Assembly (NCBI RefSeq): GCF_020176715.1 | Contig: NZ_JAIVMF010000008.1 | Coordinates: 1 to 64,000, forward strand | DNA length: 64,000 bases | DNA from: Stappia stellulata | GTDB taxonomy: Bacteria > Pseudomonadota > Alphaproteobacteria > Rhizobiales > Stappiaceae | Reading direction: 5' to 3' | Part shown: positions 51,886 through 61,977 of the stretch, piece after piece | Layout: each line of letters starts with the position of its first letter | How positions within the stretch are numbered: the stretch's first letter is position 1 | Made by a program: the position numbers and the translations under genes | The notes under the pieces: generated by a model | Seen by the model: only the letters and a program-made list of their open reading frames with translations | What the model was told of the DNA's origin: nothing | Database searches by the model: none

Positions 51886-53598
51886 TTAAAACAGGAAATA
51901 GCGCTGGGCCATGGGAAGCGTTTCCGCCGGCTCGCAGGTGAGGAGTTCGCCGTCGGCGCGGACCTCGTAGGTTTCCGGATCGACCTCGATATGCGGCACG
52001 GCGTCGTTGAGCACCATCGAGGCCTTTGAAATGCTGCCGCGCGTGTTGGCGACGGGAAGCACCAGCCGGTCGAGCCCGAGCTTGCTCTTGATGCCATTGT
52101 CGAAGGCTGCCTGCGACACGAAGGTTACCGAGGAGGCGGTCATCGCGCGCCCGTAGGCGCCGAACATCGGCCGGTAGTGTACCGGCTGGGGCGTGGGGAT
52201 CGAGGCATTGGGGTCGCCCATCGGGGCGGCGGCGATGGTGCCGAGTTTCAAGACCAGATCCGGCTTGACGCCGAAGAAGGCCGGGTCCCAGAGCACCAGG
52301 TCGGCAAGCTTGCCCACCTCGACCGAACCGATGTGGTCGGCGAGGCCATGGGCGATGGCCGGATTGATCGTCACCTTGGAGATGTAGCGGCGCACCCGCA
52401 GATTGTCGTTGGCGCCGGTCTCGCCGGCGAGACGTCCGCGCTGGACCTTCATCTTGTGGGCGGTCTGGAAGGTGCGGATGATCACCTCGCCGACGCGGCC
52501 CATTGCCTGGCTGTCCGAGGCGATGATCGAGAAGGCGCCCATGTCGTGGAGAATGTCCTCCGCCGCGATGGTCTCGCGCCGGATCCGGCTTTCGGCAAAG
52601 GCGACGTCCTCGGGGATCGAGCTGTCGAGATGGTGGCACACCATCAGCATGTCGAGATGCTCGTCGATGGTGTTGACCGTATAGGGCCGCGTCGGATTGG
52701 TGGAGGAGGGGATGACGTTCGCCTCGCCGCACAGCTTGATGATGTCGGGCGCATGGCCGCCGCCGGCACCCTCGGTGTGGAAGGCGTGGATGGTGCGGCC
52801 CTTGAAGGCGGCGGTGGTGTTTTCCACGAAGCCGGATTCGTTCAGCGTGTCGGTGTGGATCATCACCTGGATGTCATAGGCATCGGCGACCGACAGGCAG
52901 CAGTCGATCGCGGCCGGCGTCGTGCCCCAGTCCTCGTGCAGTTTCAGCGCGCAGGCGCCGGCGAGCACCTGTTCCTCAAGGGCGGCGGGAAGGGCCGCGT
53001 TGCCCTTGCCGGCGAAGGCGAGGTTCATCGGGAAGGCCTCGGCCGCCTGCAGCATGCGCTCGATATGCCAGGGGCCGGGTGTGCAGGTCGTGGCGTTGGT
53101 GCCGGTCGCCGGCCCCGTGCCGCCGCCGAGCATGGTGGTGACGCCGGAGGTGAGCGCTTCCTCGATCTGCTGCGGGCAGATGAAGTGGATGTGCACGTCG
53201 AGCGCGCCGGCGGTGACGATCTTGCCTTCGGCGGCGATCGCCTCCGTGCCCGGTCCGATGACGATGTCCACGCCCGGCTGGACGTCCGGGTTGCCGGCCT
53301 TGCCGATGGCGGCGATGCGGCCGTCCTTCAGCCCGATGTCGGCCTTGTAGATGCCGGTGTGATCGACGATCAGCGCATTGGTGATCACCGTGTCGACCGC
53401 GCCTTGCGCGCGGGTGCGCTGCGACTGGCCCATGCCGTCCCGGATCACCTTGCCGCCGCCGAATTTCACCTCGTCGCCATAGACGGTGAAATCCTTCTCC
53501 ACCTCGATGATCAGGTCGGTGTCGGCAAGGCGGATCCTGTCGCCGGTTGTGGGGCCGAACATGTCGGCATAGGCGGCGCGCGACAATTTATAGGGCAT
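51886..53598 (-). CDS. ureC: Urease alpha subunit
   Basis: 570-aa catalytic subunit hydrolysing urea to ammonia and carbamate. Nickel ligands and catalytic parts are in [11 protein letters not shown] (HxH), the carbamylated Lys in [41 protein letters not shown], and the flap/catalytic His in [21 protein letters not shown]. The length is that of the standard three-subunit bacterial form. It is preceded by the small LprI-like gene (39-base gap) and followed by the GST gene. Confidence 0.99.
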   Translation of the reverse strand: MPYKLSRAAYADMFGPTTGDRIRLADTDLIIEVEKDFTVYGDEVKFGGGKVIRDGMGQSQRTRAQGAVDTVITNALIVDHTGIYKADIGLKDGRIAAIGKAGNPDVQPGVDIVIGPGTEAIAAEGKIVTAGALDVHIHFICPQQIEEALTSGVTTMLGGGTGPATGTNATTCTPGPWHIERMLQAAEAFPMNLAFAGKGNAALPAALEEQVLAGACALKLHEDWGTTPAAIDCCLSVADAYDIQVMIHTDTLNESGFVENTTAAFKGRTIHAFHTEGAGGGHAPDIIKLCGEANVIPSSTNPTRPYTVNTIDEHLDMLMVCHHLDSSIPEDVAFAESRIRRETIAAEDILHDMGAFSIIASDSQAMGRVGEVIIRTFQTAHKMKVQRGRLAGETGANDNLRVRRYISKVTINPAIAHGLADHIGSVEVGKLADLVLWDPAFFGVKPDLVLKLGTIAAAPMGDPNASIPTPQPVHYRPMFGAYGRAMTASSVTFVSQAAFDNGIKSKLGLDRLVLPVANTRGSISKASMVLNDAVPHIEVDPETYEVRADGELLTCEPAETLPMAQRYFLF

Positions 53599-53637
53599 CG
53601 GGGTCTCCAGACGGTGCGGCGCGGGTCAGGGCAAGGC

Positions 53638-54063
53638 TCAGTTGCCGAGCCCGCTCGCCAGATCATCGAGTTCGCGGGTGCGTTGACCGGTGAGATCGGC
53701 GCGGCACTGGTAGATCAGCATGGGTTCCATCGACCCGCCACGGGCCTGGAAGCCATAGGCGGCACAGGCGGCGTCGCGGTAGGGGATCCAGGCGCGCTGG
53801 GCGTCGCGCAGGGCCTTTGCCGCGCCGGCAAGCGCCGGACTGTCGGCAAGATCCGCGTCCATCTGTTTCATTGCCGCCATCGCCCGGCCATAGGCGGCGT
53901 TCAGCTCCGCGTCCGCCGCCTGCCAGTCCTGTTCCGCGCAATAGGTCATTTCCATCTGCGTGACGGGATCGGAGCAATCCACGTCCTGCGCCAGTCCGCT
54001 GACGGGAGCGAGGAGCGCGAGCAGGCAAACGGCATGGGAAATCCGGCGGATCATGCGTGTCAT
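53638..54063 (-). CDS. LprI/DUF1311-family periplasmic protein in the urease operon
   Basis: 141-aa secreted protein. A signal peptide ends near residue 25 (PVSGLAQDV). The mature part has the LprI pattern [33 protein letters not shown], then [20 protein letters not shown] and a late Cys ([17 protein letters not shown]), giving two likely disulfides. The family includes lysozyme inhibitors of unclear generality. Its ATG overlaps the ureB stop (ATGA); it is inserted between ureB and ureC, a position also known from other alphaproteobacteria. Confidence 0.87.
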   Translation of the reverse strand: MTRMIRRISHAVCLLALLAPVSGLAQDVDCSDPVTQMEMTYCAEQDWQAADAELNAAYGRAMAAMKQMDADLADSPALAGAAKALRDAQRAWIPYRDAACAAYGFQARGGSMEPMLIYQCRADLTGQRTRELDDLASGLGN

Positions 54064-54365
54064 AGCGGCCCCATCACCCTGGCGTTGAAGCCGTAGACCG
54101 TCCGGTCTCCGACGAAGGGAATGAGCGTGACGGAGCGCGTCTGGCCCGGCTCGAAGCGGATGGCGGTTCCCGCCGGAATATCGAGGCGCAACCCGCGCGC
54201 GGCCGCCCGGTCGAAGGCAAGCGCCGGATTGGTCTCGGCGAAATGATAGTGCGAGCCGACCTGCACCGGCCGGTCGCCGGTGTTGGCGACGTCGATTTCA
54301 AGCGTGGGCCGTCCGGCGTTCAGCTCGATCTCGCCGTCGGCGGGGAAGATTTCTCCGGGGATCAT
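54060..54365 (-). CDS. ureB: Urease beta subunit
   Basis: 101-aa structural subunit of the urease core. The opening [19 protein letters not shown] and the body [39 protein letters not shown] and [10 protein letters not shown] are near-invariant in the family. It is a separate gene, not fused to ureA, 10 bases after it. Confidence 0.98.
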   Translation of the reverse strand: MIPGEIFPADGEIELNAGRPTLEIDVANTGDRPVQVGSHYHFAETNPALAFDRAAARGLRLDIPAGTAIRFEPGQTRSVTLIPFVGDRTVYGFNARVMGPL

Positions 54366-54375
54366 GGCGGCGCCC

Positions 54376-54678
54376 TCAGCGGATCGGTTGGTGGACGGTG
54401 ACGAGCTTGGTGCCGTCGGGAAAGGTCGCCTCGACCTGGACGTCGTGGATCATCTCGGCGACGCCCTCCATCACCTGGTCGCGCGTCAGCACCGAGGCGC
54501 CGGCGCTCATCATCTCCGCGACGCTGCGCCCGTCGCGCGCGCCCTCGACGACGAAGTCGGTGATCAGGGCGATGGCCTCGGGGTGGTTGAGCTTGACGCC
54601 CCGTTGCAGCCGCTTGCGCGCCACCTCGGCGGCCATCGCCACCAGCAGCTTGTCCTTTTCCCGCGGTGTCAGTTTCAT
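54376..54678 (-). CDS. ureA: Urease gamma subunit
   Basis: 100-aa subunit with [55 protein letters not shown] and the C-terminal [19 protein letters not shown], all standard. It follows ureD by 61 bases. It assembles with UreB and UreC as a trimer of trimers in the cytoplasm. Confidence 0.98.
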   Translation of the reverse strand: MKLTPREKDKLLVAMAAEVARKRLQRGVKLNHPEAIALITDFVVEGARDGRSVAEMMSAGASVLTRDQVMEGVAEMIHDVQVEATFPDGTKLVTVHQPIR

Positions 54679-54739
54679 GTGGCGGTCCCCAAACCCTTGT
54701 CCTGTCGTGAAGCCGGCGAAACGGCGTGTCCTGCACTGT

Positions 54740-55591
54740 CTAGCAATACCATGTGCGCGGCAGCCGCGCGCCCCGCCAGGCCTCCAGCAACCCCATCAGC
54801 CCGGCCCGCAGGATCTGTCCGTTTTCGGCGACAAGGCGGAAGATGAGCAAGCCGCTGCGCGCGCTGACGCCGGCGCTGAGGCCGTCGCGGCGAATGTCGC
54901 CGACCGCGGTCCTGGCCGCGTCGATGTCGCCTTCCGCATCCTCGCGGCAGTCCACCAGCGTTGCGAAGGCGCGGCCGCCCGCCGCCGTCGCCGAGCCGGA
55001 CAGGATATCCGTCGCATCGCCGCTGATGCGGGTCTCGTCGGCGAAGACCAGCTGCCCGTTGCGGCGGATGCGCCAGCGGTCGCGGAAGGAGACGGCGTGG
55101 ACATCCTCGCCCATGGCCTCGCGGCCGAGCACGACGCTTTCAACCGCCAGAAGGCGGGCGTTTCCCTCAAGATCGACGGTGAGCGCGCGGGTCAGGGCCG
55201 CCTCGTCGAAAAGGATCGTTTCCTGCGGCAGCCATTCGACCAGGCCGCCGGCATCCACCCGGATCGCGCCCTGGACATCGGCCGGGCCCTCCTGGCTGCG
55301 ATAGATGCGCTCAGCCGCCTGTGTCGTGATCACGGCGTGGGCGTCTTCGCCGGCTTGCGCCTCATACTCCAGCCGGTCGCCGCCGGTGAGGCCGCCTGCT
55401 GTGTTGAGAAACACCGCCACGGGAGCCTCGCCGTGGACCTTGGGGAGGCGCACCTTGGCCGAGCCGCTCTGGTCGAGATCGCGCAGCCGCACCGTCTCGC
55501 CCGCCCGCTCGAACCGCACCCGGGCCCGGCCGGTGACCCGTTGCAGGCCGAGGGAGGGTGCGGGGGCGGAAAAGGCGGGGTCAATCGTCAT
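54740..55591 (-). CDS. ureD: Urease accessory protein UreD
   Basis: 283-aa accessory protein that binds apo-urease first and forms the nickel tunnel with UreF and UreG. Typical segments are [47 protein letters not shown] (here VEWLPQ) and the end [16 protein letters not shown]. The start is ATG 55591 ([10 protein letters not shown]); the open frame continues to 56155 but without conserved sequence and antisense to the next gene. It is the promoter-proximal gene of the ten-gene urease operon. Confidence 0.94.
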   Translation of the reverse strand: MTIDPAFSAPAPSLGLQRVTGRARVRFERAGETVRLRDLDQSGSAKVRLPKVHGEAPVAVFLNTAGGLTGGDRLEYEAQAGEDAHAVITTQAAERIYRSQEGPADVQGAIRVDAGGLVEWLPQETILFDEAALTRALTVDLEGNARLLAVESVVLGREAMGEDVHAVSFRDRWRIRRNGQLVFADETRISGDATDILSGSATAAGGRAFATLVDCREDAEGDIDAARTAVGDIRRDGLSAGVSARSGLLIFRLVAENGQILRAGLMGLLEAWRGARLPRTWYC

Positions 55592-55949
55592 CGATGGGGT
55601 GTCCGTCGTCCTGGGAACCTGCGGTGTCGGGCAGAACACATGGCGTGCCATCCCGCTGCCGTTTTCCGGAAGCGAAGCAAGACAGGGGCCAATCGGATCG
55701 CGCGCGGCGGCGAGGGCCTCGAGCAGGCATGATCCCGGTGCGGGGCGATCCGCTCGATGCGGCAAGTTCGGGGCCGTGAGCGCGGCGCATGCCTCCCGAT
55801 TGCCGTAATTTTGGGCAATTGCCCTGTTTGAGGTCGATTTCGGCGGGGTGCATGGCGGGCCAAGGCATGTGGTCTTTGCATTTGGGCGGCGCGTTCGGTT
55901 AGATACCGCCCTGGAGGGTCGACGGCCTATCGAAGACGGAAGGCACGAC
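55592..55949. promoter_or_regulatory. Divergent intergenic region, ureD and D,D-carboxypeptidase
   Basis: 358 bases without a supported gene between divergent operons. A perfect 12-base palindrome, GGGCAATTGCCC (55813-55824), within AT-richer sequence is a candidate operator. No sigma-54 (GG-N10-GC) promoter could be assigned with confidence for the urease operon. Confidence 0.4.
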
Positions 55950-57338
55950 ATGTTTCGATCAGTTGTTGCTGCGCTGCTCGCGCCGGTTCGGCCGGTGCGG
56001 TCATTCGCCTTGTGGGCGGGGCTTGCGATGCTTGCGCTTCCCGCGGCTCCGGCGCGCGCCGACATCGGCGCCTGGATCGTCGTCGACATGGAGAGCGGCG
56101 CGGTGCTCGACCAGAAGCAGGCGCTGCGCCAGTGGTACCCCGCCTCCATCACCAAGCTGATGACCGCCTATCTCACCTTCAAGGCGATCCGCGACGGGCG
56201 GGCGACGCCGCAGTCGGCGGTGACGATCAGCGCGAATGCCCATGCCGAACCGCCCAGCAAAATGGGCTTCAAGCCGGGCACGCGGATCTCGCTGGAAAGC
56301 GCGCTGAAGATGCTGATCGTGAAGTCGGCGAATGATGTCGCCGTCGCGGTCGCGGAATCGATCGGCGGCTCGGAGCCCGCTTTCATCCAGATGATGAACG
56401 CCGAAGCCCGCCGGCTCGGCATGAGCGCCACGCGCTTCGTCAATCCGCACGGCCTGCCGGACAACCGGCAGGTATCGTCGGCCCGCGACCTTGCGGTCCT
56501 GGCGCGCGCGGTCTGGCGCGAGTTCCCGGAGTATCGCTCCTATTTCAACCTTGTCGGCATTCGCGTCGGCAAGAAGGCGTTGCGCTCGGCCAACCGGGAG
56601 TTCCTGCTTCGCGTTCAGGGCGCCAACGGCATGAAGACCGGCTATATCTGCAATTCCGGCCTGAATGTGGTGGTGTCCGCGACCCGCGGCGGGCGCACGG
56701 TGATGGCGGTCATTCTGGGTGCTGCCTCCGGCGTGGAGCGCGCGGCCAAGGCACGGGTGCTGATCGACGACGGTTTCAAGGCGCGTGGCGGCCGGTCGGT
56801 CGACCAGCTTACCGGCGTCGCCGGCAAGCCGCCGGCCGATGGCTACTGCAAGCGCAACAGCCGGCCGGAAGCCGAAGAGCTGATGGCGGCCTTCGCCAAG
56901 AAGACCCGCTCCTCCTCCATCCTGTCCTTCGCGCGTGGCGATCTGAACAGCGGCGGCATTCGTCGCAGCATCGTCGCAGCGCCCGCTCCGAGCGGGCAGG
57001 TCGGATCGCTGACGGTCCCCCTGCGTGCCGACGGCAAGACCGACTGGGCCAAGGTGATGGATACGGTGATCGGTCCGCGCCTGCGCGACTATCAAGCGGT
57101 TCCCGTCTCCACGTCCGCGCCGAGTGCCGCGATCGCGCCGCAGGTGGTCGATGGCACACCGGTCCCGGTGCCCGGAACGCCGAAGCCGGTCGCCAAGCCG
57201 CTTGCGGCGGCCGCAGGTCTGGCGAGCGTGCCGGCCGTGGCGGCGCCGGTGGCGCAACAGCCGGCGAAACCGGGCGCGATCTTCCGCGGCGAGCCGCTGC
57301 TGATCGCGCCGATCCCGCCGCAAAACCCCCGCCCCTAG
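55950..57338 (+). CDS. D-alanyl-D-alanine carboxypeptidase (S11 family)
   Basis: 462-aa periplasmic penicillin-binding protein trimming the terminal D-Ala of peptidoglycan side chains. A signal peptide ends around residue 38 (APARADIG). Active-site motifs are SITK (after QWYPA), SAN (IVKSANDVAVAVAE), and KTG (NGMKTGYICNSG). The C-terminal third is Pro/Ala/Val-rich, replacing the usual PBP5-type beta domain and amphipathic anchor, so it may be soluble in the periplasm. ATG 55950 starts the signal peptide; upstream in-frame codons lack it. Confidence 0.94.
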   Translation: MFRSVVAALLAPVRPVRSFALWAGLAMLALPAAPARADIGAWIVVDMESGAVLDQKQALRQWYPASITKLMTAYLTFKAIRDGRATPQSAVTISANAHAEPPSKMGFKPGTRISLESALKMLIVKSANDVAVAVAESIGGSEPAFIQMMNAEARRLGMSATRFVNPHGLPDNRQVSSARDLAVLARAVWREFPEYRSYFNLVGIRVGKKALRSANREFLLRVQGANGMKTGYICNSGLNVVVSATRGGRTVMAVILGAASGVERAAKARVLIDDGFKARGGRSVDQLTGVAGKPPADGYCKRNSRPEAEELMAAFAKKTRSSSILSFARGDLNSGGIRRSIVAAPAPSGQVGSLTVPLRADGKTDWAKVMDTVIGPRLRDYQAVPVSTSAPSAAIAPQVVDGTPVPVPGTPKPVAKPLAAAAGLASVPAVAAPVAQQPAKPGAIFRGEPLLIAPIPPQNPRP

Positions 57339-57450
57339 CGGGGCACAGGCTCCACGTCGGCGATTGACCGGGGACGTGCGATCGGGCATGTCGCTTTGCC
57401 CGGACGGTCGTCGCCGTTATCATCCCGCCAGTTTTCGATAGAGGGTCCTC

Positions 57451-58683
57451 GTGAGCGAAACCACGTCTGCGCAAAAGCCCGCGCGCGGCCCCAAGCCGCC
57501 GATCCCGCTGACCGTCATCACCGGCTTCCTGGGCGCCGGCAAGACGACGCTGCTCAACCGGCTGCTGGTCGATCCGGCGCTGTCGGATGCGGCGGTGATC
57601 ATCAACGAGTTCGGCGAGGTCGGGCTCGACCATCTCTTCGTCGAAGGCGGGGAGGAAGGCATCATCGAACTGTCGTCCGGGTGCCTGTGCTGCACCATTC
57701 GCGGCGATCTGGTGACGACGCTGGAAAACCTGCTGCGCCGGCTCGACAACGGTCACACCGAGCGCCTGTCGCGCGTCGTGATCGAGACCACGGGGCTCGC
57801 CGATCCCGCGCCCGTGCTGCACACGGTGATGCAGCATCCCTATCTGGTGATGCGCTATCAGCTCGACGGCGTGGTGACGCTGGTCGATGCGGTCAACGGG
57901 CTGGGAACGCTCGAAACCCAGGAAGAGGCGGTGAAACAGATCGCCGTCGCCGACCGCATCGTGTTGACCAAGACCGACCTGGACGACGGTGCCGTCGCCC
58001 TCGATCCGGCCTCGCCCTTGCGCCGGCGGATCGCGGCGCTCAATCCGGCCGCTCCGGTCCTCATCGCTGCCGAGGGCGAGGCGGCCGCGGCGCATCTGAT
58101 CGGGACCGGGCTCTACGATCCGGCCACCAAGACCGCCGACGTGGCGCGCTGGCTCAACGCGGAGGCCTATGGCGGCGATCACGCGCATCACGACCACGAC
58201 CACGACCATCACCATGACCACGGGCACAATCACGACCACGACCACGACCACGACCATGGGCATGACCACCATGGGCATGCGCATGACGTGAACCGGCATG
58301 GCGACGGGATCCGGGCGTTTTCGCTGACCAGCGACAAGGCGATTTCCGCCGGTGCGCTGGACATGTTCCTCGACCTTTTGCGCTCCGCCCACGGGCCGAA
58401 GCTCTTGCGCATGAAGGGCATCGTGAAGCTTGCCGAGGATCCGGACCGGCCGGTGGTGCTGCACGGGGTGCAGCATGTGTTTCACCCGCCGGCGACCCTG
58501 CCGAAATGGCCGGACGAGGACCACCGCACGCGGCTGGTCTTCATCACTCGCGACCTGCCGGAGGGCTTCGTCCAGCGCATGTTCGACGCCTTTACCGGCG
58601 GCGTTTCGGCTGATACGCCGGACAAGGTCGCCATGTCCGACAATCCGCTGGCGATCACCGGCTTCAGCGGCCGGTTCTCCTGA
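57451..58683 (+). CDS. COG0523 (CobW/ZNG1-like) GTPase with His-rich linker
   Basis: 410-aa metal-chaperone GTPase: P-loop GFLGAGKTTLLN, Walker B EFGEVGLDH, the metal-binding CxCC in SSGCLCCTIRGDL, ETTGLADPAP, and NKxD-equivalent LTKTDLDD. Between the GTPase and the CobW C-terminal domain (about 285-405) lies a remarkable His/Asp/Gly stretch (about residues 245-280) with some 18 His. Family members supply zinc or cobalt to client enzymes; no cob gene is adjacent, so zinc is more likely. The start is GTG 57451 after GAGGGTCC. Confidence 0.9.
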   Translation: MSETTSAQKPARGPKPPIPLTVITGFLGAGKTTLLNRLLVDPALSDAAVIINEFGEVGLDHLFVEGGEEGIIELSSGCLCCTIRGDLVTTLENLLRRLDNGHTERLSRVVIETTGLADPAPVLHTVMQHPYLVMRYQLDGVVTLVDAVNGLGTLETQEEAVKQIAVADRIVLTKTDLDDGAVALDPASPLRRRIAALNPAAPVLIAAEGEAAAAHLIGTGLYDPATKTADVARWLNAEAYGGDHAHHDHDHDHHHDHGHNHDHDHDHDHGHDHHGHAHDVNRHGDGIRAFSLTSDKAISAGALDMFLDLLRSAHGPKLLRMKGIVKLAEDPDRPVVLHGVQHVFHPPATLPKWPDEDHRTRLVFITRDLPEGFVQRMFDAFTGGVSADTPDKVAMSDNPLAITGFSGRFS

Positions 58684-58690
58684 GCCGGCG

Positions 58691-59557
58691 TCAGGGCGCC
58701 TTGCGCATGCGGATCAGTCCTTCCTGCGCGACCGACGCCACCAGGTGGCCGGCCCGGTCGTAAAGCGCGCCGCGCGTGAAGCCGCGCCCGCCGGAGGCGG
58801 ACGGACTGTCTTCCGAGTAAAGCAGCCACTCGTCGGCGCGGAAGGGGCGGTGAAACCACATCGCGTGGTCGAGGCTCGCGATCTGGAGCTTGGGATCGAA
58901 CACGCTGGTGCCATGGGCGAAGAGCGCGGTGTCGAGCAGCGTCATGTCGGAGGCATAGGCCAGCACGCAGGAGTGGATGCGTGGATCGTCGGGGAGCGAG
59001 GCGCTCGCCCGGACCCAGACGTTTTGCGCCGGCGTCAGCTTCTTGCGGCTGAAATAATGGGTCAAGTCGACGGGGCGAAGCTCGATCGGCCGGTCGCGCT
59101 CCCAGTAGCGGCGCACCGGCTCCGGCGCATGCGCCAGGAATTTCTCCTTCAGCTCCGCCTCGCTCGGCAGCTCCTCCGGCGCGGTGACCTCGGGCATGGT
59201 CATCTGGTGTTCCAGTCCCTCCTCGTGCTTCTGGAAGGAGGCGGACATGGAAAAGATCGCGTGACCGTGCTGGATCGCCACGACGCGGCGGGTGGTGAAG
59301 CTGCCGCCGTCGCGGATCCTGTCGACCTCGTAGATGATCGGCACCGCCGGGTCGCCGGGACGCAGGAAATAGGCGTGCAGCGAATGGACGCCGCGCTCCT
59401 CCGGTACCGTGCGCGAGGCGGCAACCAGCGACTGGCCGATGACCTGGCCGCCGAAAACCCGCTGCCATCCGACCTGCGGGCTCATGCCGCGGAAGAGATT
59501 GTGTTCCAGCGGCTCCAAATCGAGTATCGAGAGAAGGTCGTCGACGGCTGAGCGCAT
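58691..59557 (-). CDS. Acyl-CoA thioesterase II (TesB family)
   Basis: 288-aa double-hotdog thioesterase hydrolysing medium/long acyl-CoA to free acid. Family segments are VFGGQVIGQSLVAASRTV, HSLHAYFLRPGDP, the catalytic-site region LAYASDMTLLDTAL (Asp) with a downstream ASLDHAMWFHRPFRADEW (Asp-His), and RGFTRGALYDRAGHLVASVAQEGLIR. ATG 59557 starts MRSAVDDLLSILDLEPLE; the open frame far upstream is antisense to the next gene. It converges with the COG0523 gene. Confidence 0.95.
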   Translation of the reverse strand: MRSAVDDLLSILDLEPLEHNLFRGMSPQVGWQRVFGGQVIGQSLVAASRTVPEERGVHSLHAYFLRPGDPAVPIIYEVDRIRDGGSFTTRRVVAIQHGHAIFSMSASFQKHEEGLEHQMTMPEVTAPEELPSEAELKEKFLAHAPEPVRRYWERDRPIELRPVDLTHYFSRKKLTPAQNVWVRASASLPDDPRIHSCVLAYASDMTLLDTALFAHGTSVFDPKLQIASLDHAMWFHRPFRADEWLLYSEDSPSASGGRGFTRGALYDRAGHLVASVAQEGLIRMRKAP

Positions 59558-59789
59558 GCGGGAATTACCTTTTCGCAGGATCTGTGGCAGGCGTTTGGGA
59601 CACCGGTCCGGGGAGTTGTTTCCGTGACCGTGTGATTTGCAGGGGGCAAAAGTCAAGGCTGTCCCAAGGGCACCCCCGGTGTGCCGGTTCCGGGCCCGAC
59701 CGGGGCGCAAGACTGGCGTTGCGGCGCGTCGTCGCCGATAAATGGAACGGGTGCGGCCGCGCCGCGCCGCAGGAAGAGGACCGATCATC

Positions 59790-61028
59790 ATGACCCGCAA
59801 GCCCGATGCCGATCCCGTGCTCGACGTTCTGGTCGGCGGCGGCGGATATGTCGGCCTCTCGCTCGGCGTTGCGCTGAAACAGGCCGACCCGGCGCTGTCT
59901 GTCGCCGTTGTCGACATGCGGCCGCGCGAAGCGATGGCCGGCGACCCGCGCGCGTCCGCGATCGCGGCTGCGGCGAGCCGGATGCTCGACCAACTCGGTG
60001 TCTGGCAGGACATCGCGCCGCATGCGCAGCCGATGACGGAGATGATCGTCACCGACAGCAAGCTTCGCGATGCCGTGCGGCCGGTGTTCCTGACCTTCGA
60101 CGGCGAGGTCGAACCCGGCGAGCCCTTCGCCCATATGGTACCGAACGGAAAGATGGTCGCGGCCCTGGCAAACCGGGCCGAGGCGCTGGGCGTCGAGCTG
60201 ATTGCGCCGGAAAGCGTGAGCGATTTTTCCGTCGGTGAAGCGGATGTAGCGATTGCCCTGGGATCAGGGAAGACGCGTCGCGCGCGGCTCTTGGTCGCCG
60301 CCGACGGCGTGCGCTCGCGGCTTCGCGATCTGGCGGGCATCCAGACGGTGAAATGGGACTACGACCAGTCGGGCATTGTCACCACCATTCGCCACGAGCG
60401 GCCGCACAACGGGCGGGCGGAAGAGCATTTCCTGCCCTCCGGGCCTTTCGCCATCCTGCCGCTGACCGGCAACCGCTCCTCGCTGGTGTGGTCGGAGCGG
60501 CGGGCGGAAGCGGACCGGCTGGTGAAGGGTGACGATTTCACCTTCGAACTGGAGCTGGAACGGCGGTTCGGCCATCACCTCGGCAAGATCGATCTCGACG
60601 GTCCGCGCAACGCCTATCCGCTGGGACTGACGCTGGCGCGCGGCTTCGTCAAGCCGCGCTTCGCGCTTGCCGGGGATGCGGCGCACGGCATTCATCCGAT
60701 CGCCGGACAGGGTCTCAACCTCGGCTTCAAGGATGTCGCGGCCCTTGCGGAGGTGCTCGTCGAGGCGCGCCGGCTCGGTCAGGATATCGGGGCGCTCGAC
60801 GTGCTGGAGCGCTACGAACGCTGGCGCCGGTTCGACACGTTCCAGATGGGCGTGGCGACCGATGTCTTGAACCGCCTGTTTTCCAACGATATGGATGGAG
60901 TGCGCGCGGTACGGGATATCGGGCTGGGACTGGTCGACCGGCTGCCTTCGCTGAAACGGTTCTTCATCCGTCAGGCGGCAGGGCTGGAAGGGTCGGCCCC
61001 ACGCCTGCTGGCCGGGGAACCGATCTGA
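59790..61028 (+). CDS. UbiH/UbiF/COQ6-type FAD monooxygenase
   Basis: 412-aa flavoprotein hydroxylase of ubiquinone synthesis. The N-terminal dinucleotide motif is LVGGGGYVGLSLGVAL (a variant of GxGxxG), the middle has VAADGVRSRLRDLAGI (DG motif), and the FAD-ribityl motif is ALAGDAAHGIHPIAGQGLNLGFKD. Which ring carbon it hydroxylates cannot be told; alphaproteobacteria often use few, broad enzymes for all three. ATG 59790 follows AAGAGGA, better than the upstream start at 59742. Confidence 0.92.
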   Translation: MTRKPDADPVLDVLVGGGGYVGLSLGVALKQADPALSVAVVDMRPREAMAGDPRASAIAAAASRMLDQLGVWQDIAPHAQPMTEMIVTDSKLRDAVRPVFLTFDGEVEPGEPFAHMVPNGKMVAALANRAEALGVELIAPESVSDFSVGEADVAIALGSGKTRRARLLVAADGVRSRLRDLAGIQTVKWDYDQSGIVTTIRHERPHNGRAEEHFLPSGPFAILPLTGNRSSLVWSERRAEADRLVKGDDFTFELELERRFGHHLGKIDLDGPRNAYPLGLTLARGFVKPRFALAGDAAHGIHPIAGQGLNLGFKDVAALAEVLVEARRLGQDIGALDVLERYERWRRFDTFQMGVATDVLNRLFSNDMDGVRAVRDIGLGLVDRLPSLKRFFIRQAAGLEGSAPRLLAGEPI

Positions 61029-61055
61029 GGCGCGACGGAGAGGAACACCGTATCG

Positions 61056-61934
61056 ATGCCCGGGCAAAAGGCAGCCGAACAGGACCGGCCGCAGCGCATT
61101 ATCCTGATCACGGGCTGCTCGTCGGGGATCGGCGCGGCCGCGGCGCGCACCCTGCGCGGGCGCGACTGGCGGGTGTTTGCCACGGCGCGGCGCGCCGAGG
61201 ACGTCGAGCGGCTGCGGGCCGCCGGTTTCGAGAGCCTTCTGCTGGACTATGAGGATGCGGCAAGCATCGAAGAGGCGGCGGCCGCCGTGCTGGAGCGCAC
61301 GGGCGGGCGGCTCGACGCGCTGTTCAACAATGGCGCCTATGCGATCCCCGGCGCGCTGGAGGACATGCCGACGGCGGCGTTGCGCCAGTTGTTCGAGGCG
61401 AATTTCCTCGGCTGGCACACGCTCACGCGGGCGGTGCTGCCGGCCATGCGCCGCCAAGGCGCGGGCCGCATCGTGCAGTGTTCCTCCATTCTGGGCTTCA
61501 TCGGCATGCCCTATCGCGGGGCCTATAATGCGTCGAAATTCGCGCTCGAGGGCTACAGCGACACATTGCGGCTGGAACTTGGAGGCAGCGGGATCCATGT
61601 ATCGCTGATCGAGCCGGGGCCGATCGCCACGCGCTTCACCGAAAACGCGCTGGAGAACTTCCTCAGGATCATCGGACAGGACGGCATCGCCGCCTCGGTG
61701 CATCGCGAGGCCTATGAAAAGCGGGTCGCGCGCATGCAGGCAGGCGAAAAGTCGCTGTTCAAGCTTCCGGCGCGCGCCGTCGTGAAACAGGTGGTCCATG
61801 CGGTGGAGGCGCCGCGACCGAAGGCGAGATACTGGATCACCGTGCCCACGGTCGCAATGGCGGTGGCGAAACGGCTCCTGCCGACACGCGCGCTCGACCG
61901 GGTGCTGACCCGCGCGGCGCGCTCAGAAGAATGA
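61056..61934 (+). CDS. Short-chain dehydrogenase/reductase
   Basis: 292-aa classical SDR. The cofactor motif is ITGCSSGIGAAAA, followed by FNNGAYAIPGA (NNG in place of NNAG), catalytic Ser in QCSSILGFIGMPYRG and the YxxxK pair in YNASKFALEGY. The EPGPIATRF segment closes the active site. The substrate is unknown. It lies 27 bases after the UbiH-type gene and is probably co-transcribed with it. Confidence 0.93.
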   Translation: MPGQKAAEQDRPQRIILITGCSSGIGAAAARTLRGRDWRVFATARRAEDVERLRAAGFESLLLDYEDAASIEEAAAAVLERTGGRLDALFNNGAYAIPGALEDMPTAALRQLFEANFLGWHTLTRAVLPAMRRQGAGRIVQCSSILGFIGMPYRGAYNASKFALEGYSDTLRLELGGSGIHVSLIEPGPIATRFTENALENFLRIIGQDGIAASVHREAYEKRVARMQAGEKSLFKLPARAVVKQVVHAVEAPRPKARYWITVPTVAMAVAKRLLPTRALDRVLTRAARSEE

Positions 61935-61977
61935 CAGACCGGCCGGGCAAAACCCGCCGGGACAGAAGGATTTCAAG

